This document shows positions 19,005 to 29,747 of a stretch of DNA of 40,957 nucleotides, in pieces. Origin of the DNA: Pelagophyceae sp. CCMP2097 (Eukaryota; Sar; Pelagophyceae); contig MU657214.1 in NCBI GenBank assembly GCA_026770575.1, positions 103,628 through 144,584 of the forward strand, read 5' to 3'. A program made the translations under genes and the position numbers. Every line of letters begins with the position of its first letter. Positions within the stretch are counted from its first letter, which is position 1. The notes beneath the pieces were generated by a model, which ran no database searches, was not told where the DNA came from, and worked only from the letters and a program-made list of their open reading frames with translations.

Positions 19005-20066
19005 CGCTGCGACGACCCGCGCGGCAACGACAACGACAACAACGAGGAATGGTCCGCCGCGCGGACACGGCGCCGGCCGCGGGGAAGAGTAACAAGATGA
19101 CTGGTTTGGCGGGGTGAAGGCTTACGCGACGCGTGTCGTGGACGAGCAGGGTCAGACAAGGAGCCACAGACGATTTCCAAGGGCAAAGGACGCCGTGTAA
19201 GCGCACCTAGGCGGGGCGTAGAGACGACGAGCACGTCCTACAGACAGACGCGTCTCTCGAAACTCTCTCGAGCGTCTCTCGTGCTCGTCTCCTCCCGAAA
19301 GTAAAATCTTGTTCCGTGGGTTCACAAGTTTAAATCAGTCCATATCTTCACGACCGCAGCGTTGGAGCCCCGACCTCGGGCGAGGCGGAGCCGGTTGGAC
19401 CGAAGGCCCAGCCGCGACGACTGAGAGCCGGAAGCGGCCGTAATTGGCGGGGGGCCGGGGACCGGGGATGACCGGGCCCCGGTCGACAATTGGTCGATGG
19501 TGGACCAGCGAAAGGACCGACTGTACTCACATCGCCGCGCCTGCCTCTCCCCAAATCAAACCCTCACGCCTCACTCATGCATGGGAGTTGCACACTGCAC
19601 CCAATGTCGCTTTCCGGATTATAAATTAAAACCCTCATGCCCTCACTCATAGACCAGTGAAAGGACCGACTACATGTAGGAAGTAGGAATTCCTAGACCA
19701 GTTCAGGGTCCTTTGGACCGAGCTTGCGCGAAACCGTCGTCGTGGACGTTCGATCGAATCAAAGTTTCTCATGAAGACGCGAAGTTCAATAATGATTCGA
19801 ACTTTACTGCACCTTGAGTCGAAGCGGTGGTGCAAACGATCAAATCTTTTGGGGAAATGTTTGGCGTTTCTTCCGTCGACTTTCGGAACTCTCAGGAGCA
19901 TCGAATTTTCTACGATTCTTTTGGCGCGAGATCCCGCGCCACGAAAACCGGCGGCGCAAGCGGGAAAGAGGCCCGTCGCTCGGGCGAGCGGGCGCGGTCT
20001 ACCCGAGCCGAGGCGGGGGCCCGCAGAGGCGCGGGGCGGCGCCGAAAGGGTTCAAAAGGGCTCAAA
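19005..20066. other. intergenic region with AT-richer core and direct repeats
   Basis: One kilobase between two plus-strand genes. GC falls noticeably from about 19300 to 19930. Two pairs of imperfect direct repeats are present (see repeat entry), as well as palindromes such as TAGGAATTCCTA and GGTCCTTTGGACC. No coding exon is supported. The last ~100 bp presumably carries the promoter of the ShKT-PAS gene. Confidence 0.45.
19501..19700. repeat. interleaved imperfect direct repeats
   Basis: GACCAGYGAAAGGACCGACT occurs at about 19503 and again at about 19652. A second unit, AAATYAAA(A)CCCTCAYGCC(C)TCACTCAT, occurs at about 19553 and 19624. A third GACCAG followed by a GGTCCTTTGGACC palindrome lies just after. 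The arrangement suggests an old tandem duplication of roughly 150 bp, or decayed ends of a small mobile element. Confidence 0.6.
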
Positions 20067-21772
20067 ATGTACTCGACCTGGCTCGGTCTCTGCCTCTGCC
20101 TCACCCTCCGCGCCGCCCGCGCCGAAGAGCGGCCCGTGTCACTCGGCCCGCGGGCGTGCGCCGACGACGCCGACTTTGCCGACGACCGAGGTGTGTGAAT
20201 TTTGACGTTCCAGAAATGCGGTGCCAACCGGACAGGCGTCTCTCGATTAGGGTGGCCCTGCGCGGCCCTCGAATACTGCGCGGACCCCCTGGAGTCGGCC
20301 GCGGCCACGGCGGCGCGGCGGCAAGCGTGCCCGAAAGCCTGCGGCCTCTGCGGCCCGACTAGGATCGCGAGGACCCGCGTCCTCGCAGAACGAACCGTCC
20401 GGCGCTTCGTCGCGGAGCGGCGGCGTAGGTGGAAGACGAGGGCTTCTTCGAATTTTTTCCGACGTACGGTGGAGGCGGCCGGCGCCTCGCGAAGAGGGTC
20501 CGGAACCACGTGGCCGCGGCGGGGTTTCTCGTCGTGGCCATCTTCGCAGCGATTGGCTTCTGCTTAGTCTGCGCCGCGCTGCACCGCCAATGTTTCGGCC
20601 GGAACGGGTCGAAGATGTTTATCTATTGGAAGCAGGAAGACGGCCGACCAAAGGCACCGTCCCGAACCGAAGACGACGCCGCAATCGTGGAGGAACCCAG
20701 CGCCGAAGGCGTCGAGGCCGCACTCGACGCGCCGCGAGTGCCGGCCGAATCTGAGGCCGCCTCTAAGGCCGTCTCAAAAAAGGCCGACGTCGAGGCGGCC
20801 CTCGTGCCGCGGGCGGCCGGCGACGTCGAGGCGGCCCTCGTGCCGCGGGTGAGCGACGTCGAGGCGGCGCCGATTGCGGCCGGCGACGTAGGCGCTTTAA
20901 GACCCGCGGCTGTGGAGGCTTCTGTTTTGAGCGCGGAGGCGTTGGTTCGAATGTCTTCGATGGCTGGTGTCGCCGTGAACAAGGACTTGAAGATCACCTC
21001 TACGTCTCCTTCCTTCGCCCAAATCCTTAGCGGCGGCAACGGCCGCGGCAAGTTCGTCCACAGCCACGTCGCCGCGCTACCCTTTGCCTCGCAGGAGCAG
21101 CGCAAAGGACTTTTAGACGCGCTGCAACAGGCGATACACTTTAAACGTGGTTCGGTCCACTTGTGCGTCTTCCGAGTCGCTTCCTCACGACTCGCTGCGA
21201 TCCAGTTCGACGTCGTGCCGCACTGCCGCGGCGCGCCCGGGGCTATTTTGCTGGGAGTGCCTCTGGACGCGCAGCAAAGGCGGGTGTTCGCGCACCAGGT
21301 TATGGCGCAAGCGTGCTTCGACGACGACGACGAAACCGCTTCTCAAACAACGGACCAAAGGGGCGTCGTGGACGACGTGCAAGACGACGTCGGGTCGGCG
21401 ACGAGGGCGGCTCTGGCGTTTGCTGTGTCAGACTTCTTCTCTGAAGACGAGTCTTGCTACCTCCCGCCCGGCTGCGCGGAAAGGTACCACGCTGCGCAGT
21501 GCGCGCCGGGCTATGCCGCGCAGTTGTTCGAGCTGCGGAAACCGCAGCCGCCACCTCAAGACTTAGAATCGTCGGATGATTTCGCCTGCAATGCAGCCGC
21601 TTCTCGAGACGGCGAGACCCCGGCCAATACGCCGCCGACGCCGCATACCATCCTTAAACCGTTGACGCCGTATGCCATCCTCGAGCCGCCGCGGACGCCA
21701 CCGCAAAAGTTCCGAGACATGCCGCGCACACCGACCCGCACGCTCCCGCCGCTTCAAAACGTCTACTATTAA
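20067..21772 (+). CDS. ShKT-TM-PAS single-pass membrane protein
   Basis: Exons are 20067-20190, 20251-20378 and 20429-21772 (531 aa). MYSTWLGLCLCLTLRAARAEE is a signal peptide. Splicing exon 1 to 2 (60-nt intron) rebuilds a ShKT domain: CADDADFADD, GWPCAALEYCADP and RRQACPKACGLC, six cysteines in the usual spacing. A short linker with GGGG leads to a membrane span (AAAGFLVVAIFAAIGFCLVC) and a basic stop-transfer. The cytoplasmic side begins with Ala/Glu repeats (VEAALVPR twice) and then a PAS-like fold: VNKDLKITSTSPSFAQIL, LPFASQEQRKGLLDALQQAI, LAAIQFDVVP and GAILLGVPL. An acidic linker and a Thr/Pro-rich tail with many TP sites follow. ShKT domains are extracellular binding or channel-blocking modules and PAS domains sense ligands or mediate dimers, so a membrane sensor is inferred. 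Confidence 0.8.
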
Positions 21773-22213
21773 TCCCCCTACCTGCCTCGCCGCGCATTCG
21801 TGGCACTGGGTGGTGCTTCAAAGGTACCACTGGGTGCAGAGGTCTGGGTCAAAGGTACGATTACGCGCTTGGGCTTGGGGGTCGGTTATCTGCGACGGCG
21901 ATGTCTCCGACGTGGATATCTGAACATTGAGAGTGCAAAAGGACGTCCCAAAACGAGCGCGCCATGGGCGAATCATCCACCGTCTCGGGCCGACGCTCGG
22001 GGCGACGCTCTGGCGGCGCCTCGGCGTCGCCTTGCAGAGGCCCGACGCGCGGGGAACCGTCGCCTCGCTGGCGGCCCTGCGCCTTTCCCGCCGTTGGCGT
22101 CCGCCCGCCCGCCGTGGGCGTCCGGCCCGTCGTGGGCGTCCGCCCGCCCGTCGGAATCGATGGCCGTCGCCCGGCGTCGAAGTCGATGGCGGCAAGGTCC
22201 TATGAGCGTCGCC
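21773..22213. other. convergent intergenic region with GC-rich tandem repeats
   Basis: This lies between the 3' ends of the ShKT-PAS gene (plus) and the SLC10 gene (minus). A CACTGGGTG...CAAAGGTAC unit is duplicated near 21800-21856. Imperfect repeats of CCGTGGGCGTCCGCCCG occur near 22085-22150. Short open frames here show no domain. Confidence 0.45.
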
Positions 22214-23851
22214 TTAAAGTGTCGCCTTTCCAGCGCTCCCTCGGCGCACGCCGTTCCGGCGCACCCGTTGGTCCTGCCGCGCGGCGGCGTCGTCGGCGTC
22301 GGTCTCGGGTTGCGTCTGCCGCGCAACTTTCGGGTAGCTAAACGCGCCTCGTCGGGTACATGCATTCAAAGGGCTGCGGTGCACGCAAACGCACTCGCGC
22401 GCGTCGTGGGGCGGCTGGTACTTGCGCCAGTAGAAGGCGGCGGAGAAGATGTAGAATTCGTTGAAGACTGTGTACGCAACAATTCCTAGAGTACGAATTC
22501 CTCTCGAATTCTGGAGGAATTCCTCGAGGCCACAATAGGCGATGCATAAACCCCCTCGTGCCTCAGTCGACGCAGTCGCTTCCGGCGCGAGTCGAGAGCG
22601 CGCCCTCGAAAGATGCGGTCAAAGGGCGCGGTCTCGACAAGATTCGGGACGGGGCCTCTTTCCAGCGTTTTTTCTCGAGGCGCCGCACCTCCAAAGACGG
22701 GCCTTCGGGCGTCTTCGTCCTTGTAGAGGAGGAGGAGGATGGCGTACGCGACTCCGATGTTGCACTCGCCGACTTCTGCGGCGACGGTGCGCGCCTATTG
22801 CCTATTCCCGTCCCTCGCCCGAGGATGCGACGGCGCTCTATTGGACTTTGGAGGGCATGCGCAACCCGACCGGGCGGTCTTTCGCTCGGACGCGGGCGGC
22901 GGACGTCCTTGATAGACAGGTTCGAGAGCCTCGCCACAACATACGAAATCAACAGCGCGCAGGGGCAGGGAAACATCCCGGCGACCCAGGCGCGCCAGGA
23001 GATTGTAGCGAGCGCGGCGGCGTTGGAGTAGACGGCGAAGACGACTGCGGCGATGAGGAGCACAACGCCCAATGCCGCAGTTCGAACTTCCAAAAGCTTG
23101 CCGAGACGGTCGTTCCTATACCGCACCAGCGCGCCGACGCACGCCCCGACGCAGACGCAGGCCACGGCCGAGATGATGTCCGACCTGCAATGCGAGCGTC
23201 GACCCGCCTTTCAAGAGGGCCCGGTCGATGCGGACCTCTTTCCTATCTTTCGATGCGGGCCTCTTTCCTATGGCGGTGCGCCGACGCACCACGGCATCGT
23301 GGCCAGCGTGAAGCTGTCGGTGGTGTACTGCCGTGCGAAGATGTAAAAGTCGAACGGGATCATGACCATTGCCGTGATGCTGGAGCAGAGCGTCATCACG
23401 ATGCCTACAAAGGCCCGCCGTCACCCCAAGCGACCGGGCGCCAGGACCGCCGGGACGCACCGAGCTCGACGTTGCCCGAGAAGATGATCTCGAGGAGGTT
23501 GGAACCGTTGCCGCCCGGCGCCTGCGGTGCTTCCGTCGAGGCGGTTCGCTCCCGCTCCCGACGCACCATCGAGCAGAGCAGGAACCCGACCGCGGCGCCG
23601 TCGGGTAGGCTGAAGATGTGCACGATGGTGTACACCGTCGCCGGGCGGATGATGAACCTGCGGGTTGGCGTTGCGGGGGGTCGCTTTATGCGGGGGTCGC
23701 ACTGGTTCGAAAGGGCAATCGCGATCGACTGTTTTTTCGTCAGGGCCAGCAAGTAGTCCTCCCTTCGCGTCGCGCAGCCGGCGGCGAAGGAGATGATGAG
23801 ATTGACGATGAGGATTAGGACCGTCTGGAGAGGCCCCAAGATATCCCCCAT
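22214..23851 (-). CDS. SLC10/BASS-family sodium-dependent organic-anion transporter
   Basis: Seven in-phase exons (minus): 23851-23730, 23657-23567, 23521-23461, 23404-23290, 23184-22905, 22794-22689 and 22485-22214; 348 aa, the normal SLC10 length. Hallmarks in order: an N-terminal helix VLILIVNLIISFAAGC; the first crossover motif APGGNGSNLLEIIFSGN (CPGG-x-x-SN in relatives), which shapes the sodium/substrate site; VMTLCSSITAMVMIPFDFYI; several further helices; and the second motif RTVAAEVGECNIGVAYAILL, equivalent to RTV-x-x-E-x-G-x-Q-N with Cys-Asn in place of Gln-Asn. The tail is hydrophilic with FYWRKYQPP. Animal members carry bile acids and plant plastid members carry pyruvate or other 2-keto acids. 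Substrate and membrane are not determinable here; there is no obvious plastid leader. A similar number of helices to animal SLC10 is seen. Confidence 0.85.
22486..22688. other. SLC10 intron 6 with GAATTCCTC inverted repeats
   Basis: The intron between exons 6 and 7 (203 nt) carries, near its 3' end on the coding strand, several GAATTCC/GGAATTC copies at 22480-22530 in direct and inverted orientation. They would form small hairpins close to the acceptor. Their role is unknown. Confidence 0.45.
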
Positions 23852-24687
23852 CTTCCGTTTAAAGGTTAAGGTCCGATCCTTCCGTTCAAAGGTCTATCTT
23901 CCGCGAGAGGCCAAGGCGCCCCCTGCAAAGGCCGAGGCACCCCTGCAAAGGCGCTCCGCCGCGGTGCCCGTTCGCGGCCCGGACGAGCGCGCGCTTGCTC
24001 AGGCTCCACTCCGGATATCGCCGAAGGTCCCCGCAGCGCTTTTAAAAATATGCAATTGTTTTTTAAAAAGAGATTTCCAACCGTCGGCCCCATTCCTTGC
24101 AACGGCGCACGCGGTTACCGCTTGAAACACCCGTGGCGATTTTGCGCCCGCCCCGGACCGCGCGACTACGGGGATGCGCGTCGGGAGTGCGCGCCAGGGA
24201 CGGGCGAGCGTCGGGTGGTGTCGGCCGCGCCGTCGAAACAGCCGCGACCGCCCTCGCGGGAAGCGCTCCGCGAGACACTGAGGTCCCCTACGCGCGCCCC
24301 AGCTGGAGCGCCTACAGCGCCGCGACTACGGCCGATGGCTCCAAACTTTTTTGACCAGGCCCAAGTAGACGCCACCGCGCGTCGACCCGCCCCGTTTCCA
24401 ACACCCCTTAGCACCGCCCGTCGACGCGAAATCCCCGTTGCAAGGATTCAGGCCGATTTAGATCGATGGTTTTGGTAAGAGTTCTATCGGCGTCTCCAAT
24501 AATACTTCCTCGACCCGCACGAGAAGCTTCGTTGACCCTTCGTTGTCCCTTCTTCGAACCTTCTTTTCTCTGAGCCCGACGGCCCCAGGCCGGCGAGCCT
24601 CCCGCCCCGTGGTGCGGGTCGCGAGGCCGGTGGCTGCGGCGCCTTTCGCCGGTGGGAGTCTCGCGGGAAGAATTCCATGGCACGTTA
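23852..24687. other. intergenic region upstream of SLC10
   Basis: This region lies between the start of the SLC10 gene and the 3' end of the next minus-strand gene. An A/T-rich patch at 24035-24080 (TTTTAAAAATATGCAATTG) is the most promoter-like element. Open frames on the plus strand at 24050-24478 have ordinary basic composition and no recognisable domain, so I do not call a gene. Confidence 0.4.
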
Positions 24688-26243
24688 CTATGAAGACCCG
24701 TCGCGCACCACGAGCTCTTGGTCCTTGGGCCGATCCTGCGCGTCAGCGGTGGGGTCCGCTCCGATGCACGCGAGGGACACCGAATCAACGCCGTCGGCGA
24801 GCTTGGCACGCGCTTGAGCCTTTCTCGACCATTCTGCCAGCCTACGTTTTTCACCTTCGAACGCCGAATCGATTCCGGGGGTGAAATCCTCGACGACGCC
24901 TCTTGGACCACGTGGGGACGCCGCGCGGGACTGCTGCTTGGCCTCGAGCACTTGCACGTGTTGCGCTACGGGCGGGCGCTTCCCGGGACCGTCGGTGGGA
25001 TCACCGTCGGTTCGTCCACGAAGCATCGCGACGGACCTTTCAGCGCTTGGTACGCCTCCTTTGTCTCCTCGGTGGCGTACTGCGGCAGGCCGAAGGCAAA
25101 CTCGTCGTCTCGCAGCGCCTACGCCGGCGTCGAACCGCGGCCCGACGCGCCTGAGGGGCCTGCCCCGGCCGCGCCATGCACCTGCTTGTTCGGCGGGAAT
25201 AGGCCTTCCCCGTCTACAAAGTCGATCCAGCGCCGGTAGAGCGTGCGCCGCCACCGCGCTTCGGCCTTGATCGAGTCCGCAAACGAAGGGCCCAGTAGGC
25301 CGAGCCTGCGACGTCCGTGCGCGCGCGCCCGACGACTCGTCTGCACTCTGGTACTCAGGCACACCGCTCTAAACGCTCGCGCCGTCGACGCACCGGAAGA
25401 GCGACTCTTTTTTTAACAGGTCGGTGAAGCGCTCGAGGTCAGGCCACGAGAGCCCTGTGGGATACACGTCGCCCGGCAGCCACCGACTTGTCGACGTCGC
25501 CGGGAGCCACGGACACGCAACGACGCACACTGGAGCCGCGCCTCGACCTCGTCGCGCGGCATGACGTCGCCCGCGTCCAGGCCGCTTATCACAAACCTGC
25601 ATGGGAGCCGTCGTCGAGTGGCGCACCTCGGCTCAGTGAAGACGCCACCGAGCGACGACGCACTCCGACCCAGAGGCCTGGTACTTAGCCATCTCCCAGA
25701 GGTCGGCGTCCGTCCTACAAAGTGCCGTGAAATTGCAGAGACGGCGGTGGGAGCGCTCACAGGTCTCTGCTCCCCAGGATGAGCCGCGGCGTCAGCGTGG
25801 GCTCCGGGTAGAAGTCGTCCGAGTCCGGGTCTAGGCGGTCGTCGAACCGGACCGCGGCCCCGACGGCTTCCTTGACGCCTTCGAAAGCGTCGGCGCCGCC
25901 AAAGGGAGCGTCGACGCGCGGGTCGTCGAGCACTGCGCGCGCCTAAAGATCGCGGGCTTCGTCACGGAGATCGGAGTGCACATTCAAGCCCGTCGTCGTC
26001 TCGATGGGGTCGCAGCGAGGCACCCCAGGGCCGGAACGCATCGAGCCGCAGCACATTTCACGAGAGCGACGCCGGAAAGGACCCCTTCGACGGTCATCGC
26101 CGAGACCTCGTCGGCCGAGTACCTGCGATGCGTCAGACGGTCCCTGGCTTGTAATATGAGCTCGTAGGAAGCACCCACAAGCCTCGTCGGGAAACGCACC
26201 CGAGCGCGAAGAGCGTAATCTGCGCCTCTCTTGACAGCGGCGC
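24688..26243 (-). CDS. unrecognised multi-exon gene, 5' end missing toward gap
   Basis: A chain of short exons joins in frame on the minus strand. The last four are 25305-25182, 25118-25037 and 24965-24688, preceded by one ending at 25394. Upstream exons end near 26200, 26075, 25780 and 25630. The spliced protein includes EAQITLFALGYSADEVSAMT, ARAVLDDPRVDAPFGGADAF, PTLTPRLILGSRDLTDADLW, EMAKYQASGSEFVISGLDAG, LSWPDLERFTDLLKKESLFR, AEARWRRTLYRRWIDFVDGE, FAFGLPQYATEETKEAYQAL and a Lys/Glu/Arg-rich C-terminus. Every junction keeps phase and most donors are GTGCGT, which supports a real gene. No transmembrane segment is obvious and I do not recognise the family. The 5' part probably continues toward or beyond the 26366-26609 gap. 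Confidence 0.6.
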
Positions 26244-26365
26244 CTGCGACGCGGTGCGCCGCGGCCGCAGGCGGGCGCGGGGACGCGGCGGGGTACGCGT
26301 GGCGCGGGCGCGTCGGCGGCGGCGTCGCGGCGGCGCCAGAAGCGCCAGCGGCGTCTCGGCGGTCC

Positions 26366-26609
26366 NNNNNNNNNNNNNNNNNNNNNNNNNNNNNNNNNNN
26401 NNNNNNNNNNNNNNNNNNNNNNNNNNNNNNNNNNNNNNNNNNNNNNNNNNNNNNNNNNNNNNNNNNNNNNNNNNNNNNNNNNNNNNNNNNNNNNNNNNNN
26501 NNNNNNNNNNNNNNNNNNNNNNNNNNNNNNNNNNNNNNNNNNNNNNNNNNNNNNNNNNNNNNNNNNNNNNNNNNNNNNNNNNNNNNNNNNNNNNNNNNNN
26601 NNNNNNNNN
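26366..26609. other. assembly gap (244 N)
   Basis: A run of unknown bases. Flanks are very GC-rich on the left and carry a tandem duplication on the right. The 5' exons of the preceding minus-strand gene may be hidden here. Confidence 0.99.
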
Positions 26610-26661
26610 CACTCGACCCCTGGGACTCTAGAGCCATGGCCTCCAGATGCGCGCAAAGTCG

Positions 26662-26768
26662 TATGAGTATTATAGTGTAGGGGGCCTCCGCTGGTCTAGC
26701 TGTGAGGCGTGGGTCATATGAGTATTATAGTGTAGGGGGCCTCCGCTGGTCTAGCTGTGAGGCGTGGG
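26662..26768. repeat. 52-bp exact tandem duplication next to gap
   Basis: The block beginning TATGAGTATTATAGTGTAGG and ending GTGAGGCGTGGG occurs at 26662-26713 and again at 26717-26768 with a 3-bp spacer. The copies are identical, so this is either a very recent duplication or an assembly artefact at the gap edge. It sits just downstream of the FtsH stop codon (26823). Confidence 0.9.
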
Positions 26769-26822
26769 CGCGGCATGGACAATTTTGTGCGGCCCGCCGT
26801 CGTGTTCACGCGTGTGCGGGTT

Positions 26823-29026
26823 TTACGCGACGACGGCCATCTCGGCGAACTCCGTCGTGGCCGTGTGCTCCAGCACCATGCGCTGCAGAGTGGGCGCGTC
26901 GACCGTCTCGAGGCGGATGAGCTCGTCGACGAGCTTGTCCACGAGCGGGCGGTTCATCTTGAGCGTGCGCGTGCACGTGTCGTACGCGTCCTGGACAAGC
27001 GCCTTGACCTCGACGTCGATGAGGCGCTCCGTCTCGCCGGAGGCCATCTGCGGCGAGCCCATGCCGCCGCCGTCGGGCGTCTCCCACGCGATCGGCGCCG
27101 AGAGCACGTTCTTGGTGGTAGTGGAGCGGAAGCCCCACTGCGCGATCATGCGCCGCGCCAGCGACCGCACCTGCTGCAGATCATTCGAAGCGCCCGTGGT
27201 CACCTCCTCGCGGCCGAAGACCAGCTCCTCCGCGACGCGGCCGCCCAACGCGACGGCGAGCTGGGACTTCAAGTAGCGGTAAGAGTAAAGCCCAGACTCC
27301 ATGCGGTCCTCCGACGGCGTAAACAGCGTAAAGCCACCCGCGCCGTTGGACCGCGGGATGATAGTGACCTTTGCGACGTCGTCGTAGCCCGGCGTCAGCG
27401 CGGCCATGATGGCGTGCCCGGCTTCGTGGTACGCCACGAGTTGCTGCCTCTTCATCTTCGACTCGTCCGACTGCGACGGCGACGTGGAAGACTTTTGCAT
27501 GCCCACCGTGAGGCGATCAATTGCGAAATCGATCTCGTCAAATGAAATAATGTCCTTGCTACGGCGCGCGGCGACGATGGCCGCCTCGTTCATCAGATTC
27601 TGCAGCGCGGCGCCGGAGAAGCCAATGGTTCTCGCCGCGATGGCGTCGAGGTCCACCTCTGGGGCTAAAGGCTTGTTGCGGCAGTGGACCTTTAAAATCT
27701 CGGCGCGGCCCTGCTTATCGGGCAGGTCCACGGGCACGCGGCGGTCGAAGCGGCCCGGGCGGAGGAGGGCGGCGTCGAGGACGTCGCCGCGGTTCGTGGC
27801 CGCGATGACGATGACGCCCGTGTTGCCGGAGAAGCCGTCCATTTCGGTTAAGATCTGGTTGAGCGTCTGTTCACGCTCGTCGTTGGTTCCCTGCATCCCA
27901 CCCCCACCGGAGCGCTGGCGGCCAATGGCGTCAATCTCGTCGATGAAGATGATGCACGGCGCGTTCTTCTTCGCGTCGGCGAACAACGAGCGGATGCGCG
28001 ACGCGCCGACGCCGACGAACATCTCCACGAATTCCGAGCCCGAAGTGGAGATAAAGGGCACGCCCGCCTCGCCGGCGACGGCGCGGGCGAGGAGCGTCTT
28101 GCCCGTGCCCGGCGGGCCCTCCAAGAGCACGCCGCGCGGCGACTGGGCCCCGACCTTGGTGTACTTTTCAGGGTTGGAGAGGAAATCGACGACCTCCTCC
28201 AGCTCGAGCTTGGAGGCGTCGCACCCGGCCACGTCTTCAAACGTCACGCCCGTGTTCGGCTCCATCTGGATCTTCGACTTGGGCTGCAGCATGCCCATCG
28301 GGCCGCCCTGGCCGCCGCCCATACCGCCCATGCCGCCGCCGCCGCGGCGCCCGAGGAGGAAGAGGCCGCCGAGCAGCACGAGCGGGAAGATGAGGTTGCC
28401 CGCGATGCCCGCGAGGCTACGAAGGGTACGTTCCAGGCGTGCGTTCCGGAGGGGGCACGACGTACGCCACGACGCAAACACCCGCCACGACGCAAGTGAC
28501 TCACCCGCCACCGTCGTTGGTCGGGGCCGGCTGCACGGCGAACGGGATCGACTTCTGCCTTAACGAAGTCACCAGCTCGGGCACCTCCGACGGCAAAATC
28601 TCTACGGCGTGGCGCGCGCCGTCCGTGTCCAGGGCGAGGAGCTCCTTGGAGTCGGCCGAGAACCTGGAATCGTCAGTCAGAAGCCGCACCGTCACGTATT
28701 CTTTCGCCACCTCACTCCACGGCGCCAAGGACTCACACGACGCGCTCGACGCCGTCCTTGGCGAGCGTGTCAAGGAACTCGGAGACGGCCCAGCGCGCGG
28801 CGTCAGCGGCGTTTGCGGACTGGCGGTTCGCGGCCGCGACCGTGGCCAGGCCCGCAAAGGCAGAAGCGGCGCCGCGGCGGCTCAGCGGCTGCGCGGCCAT
28901 GGCCGTCGAGCGCCTCGGCGCCGCCGTCTTGGGGGCAGCCGTGGGCATGCGCGCCACGAGGGCGTTGACCTCGGTCGTGGCCACGAGGGCCACGACGAGG
29001 ACGCGGCGGGGCGAGAGCTGCACCAT
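26823..29026 (-). CDS. ftsH: plastid-targeted FtsH AAA+ zinc metalloprotease
   Basis: Exons (minus) are 29026-28737, 28663-28505 and 28416-26823 (680 aa). FtsH is the thylakoid membrane protease that removes damaged photosystem II D1 and other proteins. The start at 29026 gives [20 protein letters not shown], an ER-type signal peptide, then a Thr/Arg/Pro/Ala transit-like stretch, the bipartite leader expected for a complex plastid. Then: FtsH N-terminal domain ([20 protein letters not shown]), a membrane span ([18 protein letters not shown]), a Gly/Met loop, [16 protein letters not shown], Walker A GPPGTGKT, Walker [15 protein letters not shown], second region of homology [20 protein letters not shown], and zinc site HEAGH. 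Only one clear TM lies in the mature part, as in the cyanobacterial/plant FtsH2 type. The ATG-like start at 28511 lies inside an intron. Confidence 0.95.
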
Positions 29027-29747
29027 GACGCGGGGCGGGCGGGGCGGGGAGCGGGGCGGGTTAGGGCGCAGCGGCAAGGCGGGCGGGCGACCGAGGCAGC
29101 CAAATGCGTCAGCGACTCTGGATGAGTCGATGCACAAGGGATGACGAGGTTGAAGAGAGCTGGCGCAGGAATTGAAATGAATGCCCTTCTGACGCAAGTT
29201 CCGGAAGGCCAACGGACCTTAGGAAGTTTCGGCGCCTCCGGGAAGGCCTTCCGGCGTCGACACGCGCTGCCAGAGGCCGACCAGCCGGCCAGCGCGACGT
29301 GCATCCTCCGAGGCGCTCTTCGACTCGAAAGAAAACATCCTAACTGGAGGTGAAAGGCCCAGCGCGAGGAGCTCCTGGCGAATGATGGACCCACTCCTAC
29401 TCGACGATGTTGCTTCGTGTGCCATCGCGCGCACGACCGCCCTCCGAGTCCACCTGGCGTTCCGACTCGGCGTCACTTGGCGTTCCGCTTCGGGTGTGCC
29501 CTTTTTTTCAATGAGTCGTCGCTAAACAAAGTTTCGTGTCAATGTTTCGAAAGTGTGGACCAAAAATCACGGTCGTTCGAAAGATCGACGCGCCGACTCC
29601 GCCGCCGGCGCATGCGCGTCTATTGAGCATTTTCGTCGGTGTTGACGGCCTCTCGGCTCCTGCGGAGTCACCTCGGGGTCGCGGGCGCGGAGTCGGTCGA
29701 TCTCCCTCGCGGAGTCTGTGCCCCGACGCGCAGTCGGTCTCTGCGCT
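29027..29747. promoter_or_regulatory. divergent promoter region ftsH / glycosyltransferase
   Basis: A 721-bp head-to-head spacer. GC drops around 29500-29560, just ahead of the glycosyltransferase gene. No coding exon with conserved content was recognised and no specific light-responsive motif can be named. Confidence 0.45.

Noticed and set aside
20191..20214. possible 21-nt mini-intron in the ShKT gene
   Set aside because: A normal 60-nt intron (20191-20250) gives a better ShKT cysteine pattern (GWPCAALEYC) with a standard TTAG acceptor.
24050..24478. 142-aa plus-strand frame upstream of SLC10
   Set aside because: Basic, proline-rich, without conserved motifs or a leader; it may be chance in GC-rich DNA.
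25984..26257. PMP24-like reading (GADYALRARVRFP) on the minus strand
   Set aside because: The segment spans a GTGCGT donor. The spliced frame (AQITLFALG joined to YSADEVSAM) fits the downstream exons and loses the similarity.
28417..28511. ATG-like start for FtsH inside the long open frame
   Set aside because: It lies within a GTGAGT...CGTAG intron. Using the upstream exons restores the conserved N-terminal FtsH domain and a signal peptide.
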